From Liolophura sinensis (lineage: Eukaryota > Mollusca > Polyplacophora > Chitonida > Chitonidae): 64,000 nt of DNA. Of this stretch, positions 25,301-39,000 are shown in pieces. A model generated the notes under the pieces. The model did not search any database. It saw nothing but the letters and a program-made list of their open reading frames with translations, and was not told the DNA's origin. The translations under genes were made by a program, and so were the position numbers. The stretch's first letter is position 1. The number at the start of each line of letters is the position of its first letter. The stretch covers positions 1,550,001-1,614,000 of the forward strand of contig NC_088296.1 in NCBI RefSeq assembly GCF_032854445.1, in the 5' to 3' direction.

Positions 25301-28300
25301 TGTCATAAGTCAGTTTGGATGAAATATTATTTCTTACAAATTGGTTGAAATTTGTGTTCATCATATGGAGAGTTGTATTTCATGGAAGTGAAATGAGTGC
25401 TCCACACGTAGCAGAAATGAGGGCTCCACATGTAGCAGAAATGAGGGCTCCACACGTAGCAGAAATGAGGGCTGCACACGTAGCAGCTGGGTGCCACTGT
25501 TTTTGAGATAAAATTGTAATTCTGGCTTCCTCTCCAGTTGAGAGGAAGCCAAGATGTGTCAGCAACATGGTGGCCATGGGTTTTCTCCAGGGCTCTACTC
25601 GGTTTCCTCCTACAGTTGGGCTGAACGTTATCATATTAGTGAAGCATTTACAGTACAGCATTAAACATCAATCAAATAAAAAATCAATTAAGATGAAATT
25701 GGGAAAGTGCTTTAGCTAACCTGGATGTTTGACGTCCTGAACACAGAAATAATTAATTTCAGGATTAAATCAGCCAGTTTCATCATCCAATTAATGTAAA
25801 CCCATTTTCAAACTTTCAGTCTCATCTTGTGGCGGGCTTTTTAACTATTGGCTAAATTTGAGCATCTGGGGGCAATTCCACACGGCCATTTCTGACTTAA
25901 GTCAAACACTGAAATATGAGCATAAAGCTTATTTGTCGGCTTTAGAAATTAAAATTTTGTCCACCTCATCAGTAATACCTGAAGACAAAAGTTTCCAAAG
26001 TTTTACTTCCAGAACCAAAAACTAAACATTGCAATGAGGTTTTAAAATTTGAGCTTAAGTCAGAAATGGAATTGGCCACTGTTTCCACAAAGACCTTTTT
26101 GACTTGTGTCAAAATTTAAAAACTCTGTACCATGCTTTATAGTTTTTTGTGAGGTGAGATTTGGACACATTTGTCTTATGATAACATTGATAGGGCGTAC
26201 AGAATTTTGATTTCTAAAACCCCAAAATAGGCCTTGAGATCGTACTTCAAATTCCGACTTAAGTCAGAAATGGCTTTGTGGGATCATCCCCTGTTTTTGG
26301 ATGAAAGAAAAATGCCTGTGTTTTACCCTGTTGGTGTGCTTTTCATTTTTATTATTAAAATGTATCTTTGTTTTTCTTTTCTTTCCAGTGATGTAGCTGT
26401 CTTAGTTCTGGATCTGGGTAACCTGAAGATCAACAGTGAGAAGAACAAATCACAGGCTCCAAAAGAGAGGGTGAGTAGTGCAGGAAGTGATAGTAAATCT
26501 TGTCAACATGTCCCATGGTTCAGTCATGGGAGATAACTCTTGTGCTACATGTTAGGTGTTTAGTCAGCTCCCAAATTAGTAGTTAACTTTATTTCCTTGT
26601 TTTACTGGCGTGTGATGGACAAACCTAGAGAAGGGTGAAGCTTAAAGTGTTCCTAAGGCTGTTTTTCCAACTTTTTTTTCATAATTGGGAAGTATCATGC
26701 AGAAGGTTGATCTCATTTCTTAAACTATTATTGTGACTAATTATTCATCAATTATCATCATCATCATAAACCTTTATCATCATCGTAAACATTATCACCA
26801 TTGTCATCATCATAATTAGCCTGAGTAATTGTTGTCTTTCACAAGTACTGTGTATACCGTTACATTTGTTTTTTGTAAGGTTTCTTAGTTATTCATATTG
26901 TGGCATTCATTCTATAACTTCATCCGTGTCACATGTAATATTTTCTAAATGGTTGACACCAATAGTGTTTTGCTGTGATAGAAGTTCATGTGTAATTTGT
27001 AGTGTATTTGTTTTCAACAGATGATACGCTTTTGCTGAAGAAGGTTGTTTAACTTTTGCTTCTCTGATTATCTCCCTTTTCTGTTGTTGTTGTTTGACTG
27101 ACTAACAGTTCAGAATGGCAATCGCCCGGGTGATGAACAGTCGACGAAGAGACAAATCCATGCAAATAGTGAAACTGGTATTGAAATCTTTGCAGGGTGG
27201 CAGAGAAATTTGGATGAGAATTTTGTGTTTCCAGCACCGGGGTTTATTGGGCATACGGTTGTAATGTCTGTGTGTATCAAATTGTGCGATTTTGATGCTG
27301 TGAATTCTGGGCACTTTCAGGCGGGGTTATGGGTTATGATACTTGCACATAAAGCCAAAAACTGTATATACTGTATTCATGTTTCATTGATTGTGTTAGT
27401 TTACCATAAAGCACGTCCCATGCTCACGAAACTGTCTCGGACCTAAGTCTGACGTTTTGGACTTATCTTTTAAACAGTATACAGCCTTACAAAGTGTTAC
27501 TTACCTGAATAATTTTTATCTTAAGCTTACATGAGAAAATTGAAAATTAGTGCTTGAGCTCTAAAAATAAGTTGTAGAGTAATATTACAAGGTAACATAA
27601 AATTAAACTCAAGTCTAAAAACAGCTTTGTGTCCTGGGACCAAAGGTTTAAATTTGTCTCTGATGAGTGCAGCTAACTGTGAGGGCCTTGTACATGTATA
27701 TGGGAACAGACATCTGCAGGCAGATTCCTATTTTGCGGCTCATTTTGCGATAGAAACATCGCAGTGTGATGGGAAAAGCCCTCTAACGAGGCTGCAGGCT
27801 TGAATCCAACTCTACATTGTGGCTGTTTTGGCTTTGGCATGATCGAGTCATCGGGTGCAGTTGATACAGGCCCTCTTGGGTTTCATGTATCAGATACACA
27901 AGAGAAAATTTTATTTCAATTAATGCAGTTACGGTAAATGACCAAGAATTTTGCACATGACTAATGTATTGATTTTGCCTGATTGTGAGAGTTCTATTGG
28001 TCTGTCGTATAGAAAGGTGTTTGAGGTTTTGTTTGGAAGGCGCTGTAATATTAGGTGCTGTAATATTAGGTGCTGTAATATCAGGTGCTGTAATATTAGG
28101 TGCTGTAATATCCTAATGGGAAGATGCCAGTTTCAGCACCAAAAGTAGTTTCTTTTGGCATTTATCTGCCAGTACAAATGCACCTTTTGGAACACAGTTT
28201 ATCGGAGCTTGATACTTTACACTCAGGGCCTAGTTGTTCGAAACTGTATTACCTATTATGTACAGGTATTAAGTCATATTTTATATTTAAAACTTTAGCC

Positions 28301-30009
28301 TAACTCAGCAGCCAGCACAGTTGTCCAAAGTCAAAGTATATCTGCAGCAGTTTTAGTTTATATTTAAAGCATTAATACACAGTTTGTTAAATACAAAATC
28401 GAAGACTTAAACCAGTTTTGAACAACCCTGCCCTGGACAGTAAAGCATTTTGTGTATTTTTGTATAAACTGTCAACTGTTGTGTTGCTCTATTGTACAAA
28501 TCTTGGTGATGTGTGTATTTTGTGGGTTGTCACAGTGTATGGTGTCTGGTTTTCTCTCTCGACAGGCTGCTGTTTTGTGGCATTTGTTTCATAGCACATT
28601 ACTCTAAATATCATTTTTGTTCACGCACCTATCCACACTTCATTACAGGAACTGCGTTGGTGGGGATCCGCCCTGTTGGCGGGGATCCCTCCTGTTGGCG
28701 GGGGATCTGCCCTGTTGGCGGGGATCCCTCCTGTTGGCGTGGATCCCTCCTGTTGGCGGGGGATCCCCCCTGTTGGCGGGGATCCCTCCTGTTGGCGGGG
28801 GATCCCCCCTGTTGGCGTGGATCCCCTGTTGGCGGGGGTCCCTCCTGTTGGCGTGGATCCCCCTGTTGGCGTGGATCCCCCTGTTGGCGGGGATCCCTCC
28901 TGTTGGCGTGGATCCCCCTGTTGGCGTGGATCCCCCTGTTGGCGGGGATCCCTCCTGTTGGCGTGGATCCCTCCTGTTGGCGGGGGATCCCCCCTGTTGG
29001 CGGGGATCCCTCCTGTTGGCGGGGATCACTCCTGCTGCTCTATTCATAAGCACAGACTTTCTGGAAAACTTTGTTTCATTATTTTTTTCATCAAGCTGTG
29101 ACTCAAGACCTCTGGTGTTTTTGTCACAGGATTTTCTACAGCACCTTTATTTATACATGTACCAGTTACAAATGACTATGTACATGATCCAGGGAATTGG
29201 ACGATTCCCCCGTTCTTGCTTCTTAAGGGGTCTTGGTGACAATAATTGAGCAGTTGACGATGCTCCTTTGGCCTTTTGCTAGGTTGCATTCGTTAAAGAC
29301 CACATACTTCCTTGCCCACTATCAGTATGATGTACATGGATCTATCTGCCGCCGTCATATAAGTGAAATATTCTTGAGTTTGATGTAAAACACCAATCAA
29401 ATATGTAAGCTAATACATGTATCTGTGTGTCACATGTGAGACAGTTTGTTAGTGACTTGCCAAAGGTTTCGCCAGGCACTCCGGATTCCTCCACCCATAA
29501 TACTGTCTGTGTGGTGTAATTCTTGAGTATGGCGATAAACAACATTCAGATAATAAGTAAATGTTGATGTGCCTTTTTCATTGCTTGGGAAGGTCCGAGA
29601 AGGTCCTTCAGTTGAATCCCGTGTTGCTCTTAGAAATAAACAACTCTTGGAAATTTGTTTAATAATTGCTCAGAAAGGTATGAGTTACTGTAACTATTCA
29701 TGGAGTTTGCACAATTTGTACTTTATACGCTGCCATGGTAACGGGTGAAATATTTTAGAATACAAATGAAATGGACATACACACATGTACATGTATTTAA
29801 AGCCACTGCAATCTTATTTAATACCATTTGCTATACTACACATGTAATGGATTTAACTAATTAAACTTTTGAATATTTTAATTATTTGTTAAGTGGTTGT
29901 CTATTAAACATTCTAAAACGTTTGGCATCTGACTAGCGACATTCACATCAAAGAAGTAGGAGTACAAGTATTTTCCTGATGTTGATAAACTGTGAGTCTG
30001 ACACTTACA

Positions 30010-30059
<50 letters not shown>

Positions 30060-33000
30060 TGCACACACACATACACACACACATGCACACACACACACAC
30101 ACACACACACAAATGCACGCGCACACACACACACACACACACAGACAAATGCACACACACACACATGCACACACACAAACACACACACACACACAAATGC
30201 GCGTGCACACATACATGCACACAAATGCACGCACACACACAGATGCGCGCACACACAAACATGCACACACATATGCACGCGCGCACACACATGCACACAC
30301 ACACACATGCACCACGCGCACGCACACACACACAAATGCGCGTGCACACACGCACACATGCACACACACATGCACACACACATGCACACAAATGCACGTG
30401 CACATGAACACAAATGCGCGCAGACACACACACATGCACAAACACACACACACACACACACAAATGCGCGTGCACACACACACACATGCACACAAATGCA
30501 CGCGCACACACACATGCACATGAATGCACGCGCACACACATGCACATACACACAAATGCACGCGCTCACACACACATACACACACATACACGCGCACACA
30601 CACAATTGGAACAAACTGTTCATTCATTTCTTCAGCATTCATTAAGATTGATGATTGGCTGTTAATTTTGTTACGAATCTTGGTATAAGTGTAAGCTGTT
30701 CCACCACATGTGCTGTTAATGCAGCTTTTGTTTTGGGTTGAGCAGAGCTGTTAGATGGTGGATCAGAAAGTGTCAGATTTTGCTGTTGTAGCTGAGTTTT
30801 GTGTCTGTTTGACAGATGGAGACGGTGGAGGAGGTCATGTTACGAGCCTATGACAAGTTTAACATCCAGCTACAGAGTATCCAGGTGCTCTATGCTACAG
30901 GAAGTACGTATCACACTGCCCTGTGTTGTCCAGATACGAAAGATATGTAACTCACTGTCCAGTTTTGTCATAGGGCCAACTGTGGAGCCTCTCACCTGTG
31001 TGGTCGCTGTGAGCTTAAGTCCAGCTGCTGCTGGCTTCATCTCCTATGCAAGAAAGCCTGCCTGAGACCTGCAGATGGTCTCCCTGGGTTTCCCTGGGCC
31101 AATCCATTTTTCCTTTCATTAAGATGTTGGTTGCCATCATATAAGTGAAATATTCTTGAGTACGGCATAAAACACCAATCAAATAAATAAATTTTGTCCT
31201 AACACAGTACATGTACTTGTGTGACATTTTATACACTGTTGAGATACATGTATGCTGATGTCCAACGGCAGTTTTTGCTCAGATTGTAATCACATGTGAC
31301 CGTCACTATATCTACAATTATCATACACGTCTCTGGTTTTATTGGCTAAGATCTACAGTATGAGTGAAGTAAGTATCTGTGTTTCCATGGTATCCACAGA
31401 TGAGGACTGGCGGAGTGCCAGGAGGATGGGGAACTCCAACATGCACGTGTTACGCCCCATCTCCATCCACCTGTGCCTGCAGAAGTGTATGTTTGACAAG
31501 GACCCACGTATGGCCAAGTAAGATAAATCTCACAGCGTTTGTCTTAAAATTTAGCGTACTCTTATTCCTCAACCTTTTTCCAAATAAAACAGCAACTTTC
31601 AGTGCAATTTATGTACATTTTTAGAATGATTTTGGAGACAGAATTACATTGGTTGAGTAGACCAGTTTCAAGGCTTCACAAAAATTGATACTTTTTTCAG
31701 TCTGCACAGAATATTCCAGCTCTCCTTAGTTCAGCTATAGCCTCAAGTCAGGATGTTCGTCAGATACCTGGGTTTTCTCTACCCTGTTCACCCGTAAACC
31801 TCAGTAACCTGGATAAAATGCTGATAGGTTCCAGAGTACAGCATTAACAGGAGTCAAATAAGTATTAGAATACTCTTCCGCAGTATTGACGGGATCCTGT
31901 TAGATGACATCACAAAGAACCAGACTTTAGTTCCCAGTTCGTGCGACAGTGCAGTTACTCGTATCCACTGGGACATGTGTTGACTGTGTTCTCAAGACAA
32001 AGGTATTAGAAGTCTCCTTCACTTAGTATCAGACTATCAATAATAACCTTTGAGTTGTGTGTTAACAGGATGAAGGTATCGGGAGAGTTGCCGTTGCTGA
32101 GTCTAGGACTGTCCGACTACAGACTGCAGCAGTTGATTGACCTGGGCATGAGTATTCCACTACCAGAACCACCGGACACCGACATGGAGGATATTTTCGC
32201 TGTAGGTATTTTTGGTGGATTTATAACTTTTATTTCATCACGTTGAACATGTGGAGGGATATAAACGTCCAATACAAATTTCATCACGTTGAACATGTGA
32301 AGGGATATAAACCTCCAATACAAATTTCATTACGATGGACATGTGAAGGGATATATTTAAAACGTCCAATACAGATTTCAGCACGTTTAACATGTGGAGA
32401 GATATATTTAACATGTGGAGAGATATAAACGTCCGATTGAATTTTAACAAATGCCATGGTGTCTGAGTGGTGCATGCAGTTGTATATGGCATGTTGGTGA
32501 AACGATTAGACAGTGGTAGAGTTGGGATAATCATGGGTAGAAATTGTGGTAGAGTTGGGATAATTATGGGTACAGAGTGTGGTAGAGTTGGGATAATTGT
32601 GGGTACAAAGTGTGCTAGGTGGGATAATCATGGTTACAAAGTGTGGCAGAGTTGTGATAATCATGGGTACAAAGTGTGGTAGGTGGGATAATCGTGGGTA
32701 CAAAGTGTGGTAGGTGGGATAATCATGGGTACAAAGTGTGGTAGTTGGGATAATCATGGGTGCAGGGTGTGGTAGAGTTGGGATAATCCTGGGTACAAAA
32801 TGTGGTAGAGTTGGAATAATCATGGGTACAAAGTGTGGTAGGTGGGATAATCGTGGGTACAAAGTGTGGTAGGTGGGATAATCATGGGTACAAAGTGTGG
32901 TAGTTGGGATAATCATGGGTGCAGAGTGTGGTAGAGTTGGGATAATCATGGGTACAAAGTGTGGTAGAGTTGGGATAATTGTGGGTACAAAGTGTGGTAG

Positions 33001-36000
33001 GTGGGATAATCATGGGTACAAAGTGTGGTAGGTGGGATAATCATGGCTACAAAGTGTGGTAGAGTTGGGATAATCATGGGTACAGAGTGTGGTAGAGTTG
33101 GGATAATCATGGGTGCAGAGAGTGGTAGAGTTGTGATAATCATAGGTACAAAGTGGTAGAGTTGGGATAATCATGGGTGCAGAGTGTGGTAGAGTTGGGA
33201 TAATCATGGGTACAAAGTGTGGTAGAGTTGGGATAATCATGGGTACAAAGTGTGGTAGGGTTGGGATAATCATGGGTACAGAGTGTGGCAGAGTTGGGAT
33301 AATCATGGGTACAAAGTGTGGTAGTTGGGATAATCATGGGTACAGAGTGTGGTAGAGTTGGGATAATCATGGGTACAAAGTGTGGTAGTTGGGATAATCG
33401 TGTGTACAAAGTGTGGTAGAGTTGGGATAATCATGGGTACAAAGTGTGGTAGAGTTGTTATAATCATGGGTACAAAGTGTGGTAGTTGGGATAATCATGG
33501 GTACAAAGTGTGGTAGAGTTGTTATAATCATGGGTACAAAGTGTGGTAGAGTTGGGATAATCATGGGTACAAAGTGTGGTAGAGTTGTTATAATCATGGG
33601 TACAGAGTGTGGTAGAGTTGGGATAATCATGGGTACAAAGTGTGGTAGTTGGGATAATCGTGTGTACAAAGTGTGGTAGAGTTGGGATAATCATGGTACA
33701 AAGTGTGGTAGAGTTGTTATAATCATGGGTACAAAGTGTGGTAGTTGGGATAATCATGGGTACAAAGTGTGGTAGAGTTGTTATAATCATGGGTACAAAG
33801 TGTGGTAGTTGGATAATCATGGGTACAAAGTGTGGTAGAGTTGTTATAATCATGGGTACAAAGTGTGGTAGTTGGGATAATCATGGGTACAAAGTGTGGT
33901 AGAGTTGTTATAATCATGGGTACAAAGTGTGGTAGTTGGGATAATCATGGGTACAGAGTGTGGTAGGTGGGATAATCATGGGTGCAGAGTGTGGTAGAGT
34001 TGGGATAACCATGGGTACAGAGTGTGGTAGAGTTGGGATAACCATGGGTGCAGAGTGTGGTAGGTGGGATAATCATGGTGCAGAGTGTGGTAGAGTTGGG
34101 ATAACCATGGGTACAGAGTGATGAATGTAAGTACATGTACATGTATGGATGCCATGCCACTGTGATTCATGAGGTGCCACACCAGATCTGCCAGGCGGTT
34201 TCAGTTCATATCAGCCTGTTGGTTTCACACTGTAGTGGCTAGGTGACACCAGTCTGCCTGTACTGGCCGGGCGGTTTCACTCTATATTATCCGGGGGGTG
34301 GGGGGGGGGGACCTCCGTGGTCTAGTTGGTTAGCATGCTAGCGCAGCGTAATCACCATTGCGGTCGCTATGGGTTCAAGTTCAGCTCATGCTGGCTTCCT
34401 CTCCAGCTGTGGGAAGGTCTGTCAGCCACATCACTGTACAATATTGCCATGGGGACAAGTCTCCAATATGGTAAAGCAAGGAATATCGTAAAGGAAAAGC
34501 ATCATTTTAATACCTTTATGTGCTTCTGAAAGTGCATTTTCACATAGAAAACCGTGTAAAAGGTGAAATACAATATTTTGAAAAACCCAATGCTTTTTTT
34601 CTAGGAAGCATGTGATGACAAAATCTTGTATATATATATATGTTACAAGGGGATTGTTTTACATATTTTAGCTCACCATCAGAAAGAAACCCAAGGTATT
34701 GTAATGGACAGTTGTCAAGGTGACGGTGCCAGTTTTCATGTTTGTTTCAGGGATTTGGTTTTATTTGGCTGTGGTTTGAGTTTTATCTTGATATTTGGTT
34801 AGGATTTGCAATGTTTGCACAGCTGTGACAGAGACGTCTGATACAGTAATTTAAATCACATGCGAGAGAAAAATTTATTATTTGATTGGTGTTTTACGAT
34901 GTACTCAAGAATATTTCACTTATATGTATATATATTTACTCTATTTTCTGAGGGTGACAAATGATGAACATTTACTCTGTCAGTTACAAAAACCGGTTCT
35001 TCCCAGAGGCCCTCTGACAGGGTGTCAGTTACAAAAACTGTTCTTCCCAGAGGCCCTCTGACAGGGTGTCAGTTTCAAAAACTGTTCTTCCCAGAGGCCC
35101 TCTGACAGGGTGACAAAACAAACAAGTAAATATTAACAGTGACCAGACAAATAGTCTGCACACATAACGGTATCTAAAGTAGCCATACATTCAGTAATTA
35201 TGCCATACAAAGCAATACAAAAAGAGGGATTGGTTGTGTGCATACATGTACATGTAAAGTGGGTTGGTTTTACTGTTGGTGATGTACCATTACTGCATAA
35301 TGCATATATGACTGAAATACCTACATTTACATATAAAAAGGTTTGGTTTTACTGTTGGTGATGTACCATTACTGCATAATGCATATATGGCTGAAGTACC
35401 TACATTTACATATAAAAAGGTTTGGTTTTACTGTTGGTGATGTACCATTACTGCATAATGCATATATGACTGAAGTACCTACATTTACATGTAAAGTGGG
35501 TTGGTTTTACTGTTGGTGATGTACCATTACTGCATAATGCATATATGACTGAAGTACCTACATTTACATATAAAAAGGTTTGGTTTTACTGTTGCTGATG
35601 ATACCTACATGTGCAGGTAGACACTCCATATTAAGTACACTGTATGGGACATCTCTGTTTATTAGGAATGTCTACCCATTGCGTTAAGATAAGGTTGTAT
35701 GTTAATGTTTGGAACATGCCCACAGTGGTAAGTTGTTCAGATTGTTACAGCTCTTTCTTGATATTGTTTTTTATTATTTGATTTTGTTTGAGTTTTTATT
35801 ACTTCTCACTTTTTTGTCAAAGGAGTGGAACGCTGAATACCATTCAATAATTAATGCTGATTTCTTAAAATTCTGTTTGAAAAAAAAAAACATGGGTATA
35901 TGGGTTAAAGAAAAGCAAAGTAAATGCCGATTGCCTGACAGTGTATATACGATTGCTGTGGTTAAAGTTTGAAAAATGTATACTGCCTAAATATCAGTTT

Positions 36001-39000
36001 TAATAATGTGGACTAGAAGTTGTCTTCATGTGTGTTTCACATCAGTCAATCAGGGACGTTTCTGTGTCTGTGATTAAGGTTTTTTTAAACCTCTTATACA
36101 TGTATACACAGGGTAAGATTTATAGTTAAAACAGCTCATGGCTGCTCATGGTGGTGTATTGTTGGAAGTCTTGCAAACCTTGTATTGTATGCCTCTGTCA
36201 GCAGCTATTCATGGATCATCCAGTAACTGTTCATTGATCAACTGGTCATGGATCAGCAAGTATTCATGGATCATCCAGTAACTATTCACTGATCAAATGA
36301 CCATGGATCAGCAAGTGTTCATGGATCATCCAGTAACTATTCACTGATCAAATGGTCATGGATCAGCAAGTATTCATGGATCATCCAGTAACTATTCACT
36401 GATCAACTGGCCATGGATCAGCCAGTATTCATGGATCATCCAGTAACTGTTCACTGGTCAACTGGCCATGGATCAGCAAGTGTTCATGGATCATCCAGTA
36501 ACTGTTCACTGATCAACTAGCCATGGATCAGCAAGTATTCATGGATCATCCAGTAACTATTCACTGATCAAATGGTCATGGATCAGCAAGTGTTCATGGA
36601 TCATCCAGTAACTATTCACTGATCAAATGGCCATGGATCAGCAAGTATTCATGGATCATCCAGTAACTATTCACTGATCAAATGACCATGGATCAGCAAG
36701 TATTCATGGATCATCCAGTAACTATTCACTGATCAAATGACCATGGATCAGCAAGTGTTCATGGATCATCCAGTAACTGTTCACTGATCAACTGGCCATG
36801 GATCAGCAAGTATTCATGGATCATCCAGTAACTATTCACTGATCAAATGGGCATGGATCAGCAAGTGTTCATGGATCATCCAGTAACTATTCACTGATCA
36901 AATGGTCATGGATCAGCAAGTATTCATGGATCATTCAGTAACTATTCACTGATCAAATGGCCATGGATCAGCAAGTATTCATGGATCATCCAGTAACTAT
37001 TCACTGATCAAATGACCATGGATCAGCAAGTATTCATGGATCATCCAGTAACTATTCACTGATCAAATGGTCATGGATCAGCAAGTGTTCATGGATCATC
37101 CAGTAACTATTCACTGATCAAATGGTCATGGATCAGCAAGTATTCATGGATCATTCAGTAACTATTCACTGATCAAATGGCCATGGATCAGCAAGTATTC
37201 ATGGATCATCCAGTAACTATTCACTGATCAAATGGTCATGGATCAGCAAGTATTCATGGATCATCCAGTAACTATTCACTGATCAAATGGTCATGGATCA
37301 GCAAGTATTCGTGGATCATTAACTTTTCAATGATAAGCAGTTATTCACTGATCAACAGCTATTCATGGATCAGTAAATATTTACTGCTCAGTAACAGTTC
37401 ATTAATGAGCTACTATTCCTGGGTCAGCATCTGTTCGTCTGCAGCTATCCGTGTGCCAGGAATTATTTACTAATCAGTGTAGAACTAGCCATTTATCAGC
37501 AACTTGAGTCGGAACACATTGTGGTTCACCTGTACCTGTAAGTTGTATAATCACATGCTACCTTTGTCAGTAAAGGAGTCCAGCATTCCAGGTAACCATG
37601 TTGTTAGCTGTCTGTTTCATCTGGCCTTGTTACCCATAGTTCTTCTGCACACGTTTTACATGTTTTATGAGCTTGGTATATCCATGTTGCAGGGCCCCAG
37701 CACTTTGCCCTCCGCCGCAGAGCCTGATGTTTCACCCAACAGCCTGAAGAAAGTCGTGAATCCTCCTCCAGGAGGAACTGTGAGTAAATTACAAGGAGTG
37801 ACAAAATAAAAGCTTTCAGTGGAATTTATGCCCATTTGTAATTTGATTCTGAGGTCAAAACTGTATTGGTTGGATTGGCCAATTTCAGGGCTTTGCAAAA
37901 AGTATAATTTCTAGCAATTCTACAAAGACTAATGCCTTCGGAATATACTTTAATAAACACTTTGCAAACTTTGCGAAAAGAATGAAATATTAAAGTAGAA
38001 GAAAATAATAGTGTTGAATTGAGTTATTGTGACATCAGTGCCAGGCAGAAAAATATCATTGTAAACAGACCACAGCAGCTACAGTACCTTTAGGTTGGTT
38101 GAAGCCATGCCTTTAGGCTGGTTGAAGCCATGCCTTTAGGCTGGTTGAAGCCGTGCCTTTAGACTGGTTGAAGCCGTGCACAATACCTACTTTGGAGGAA
38201 ATGATTAAAATAGGGTTTGTACAGGGCCCAGGAAACCTTTAATAGCTTGGAAAATGCAAGCAACTTTTGCAGACCTTGAGAAAAAGGGTGCCTTTTGTGG
38301 TTGGGCCTTGAAATGTCTTGCAGTTGAGAGCCTGTTTGTGGGCTGTTGCAGTTGAGATCCTGTTTATGGGCTGTTGCAGTTTAGAGCCTGTTTGTGGGCT
38401 GTTGCAGTTGAGAGCCTGTTTGTGGGCTGTTGCAGTTGAGAGCCTGTTTGTTGGCTCTTGCAGTTGAGAGGCTGTTCGTGGGCTGTTCTACAAACAGACC
38501 ACAGAACCAACTGACCTTAGACTGTATGCACATGTAGTATGCAATCACCCAGGAGCCTTTCACCGATGCGGTCGCTGTGAGTTCCAGTCCAGGTCATGCT
38601 GGCTTCCTCTCCAGCCATACATGGGAAGGTCTGACAGCAACCTGCGGATGGTTGTGAGTTTCCCTCAGGCTCTATCCAGTTTCCTCCCACCATAATGTTG
38701 GCTGCCTTTGTATGAGTGAAATATTCTGGAGCAAAACAGCGCAAAACAGCGCAAAACATCAACCAAATAAATACATTCCATATGCTGACTTTGTTTTGAA
38801 GTAATTTGTGTTCCAGCATCTTGGAAATTGCGTGATATACCTTCTGTGAGAAATGTTCATTTAATAAGATCATTAGTTCATGTCCTCAAATCTTGTATAG
38901 CTGTAGAATATTTATAAAAAGCCTGAAAAGTGTGAATTTTGGGTCCGGAAATGCTCTGGAAATTTTGAAATCATTAAGGCCTATTGACACGGCTAAATAA

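Noticed and set aside
24126-25322. 398-codon ORF
   Set aside because: By-product of a 66-bp unit; out of frame with exon 18, whose own frame stops right after the donor.
28513-29249. Gly/Trp/Arg-rich ORFs in three frames
   Set aside because: Produced by the 19-bp GC-rich array.
29878-30645. Cys/Val- and His/Thr-rich ORFs
   Set aside because: Translation of (CA)n in several frames.
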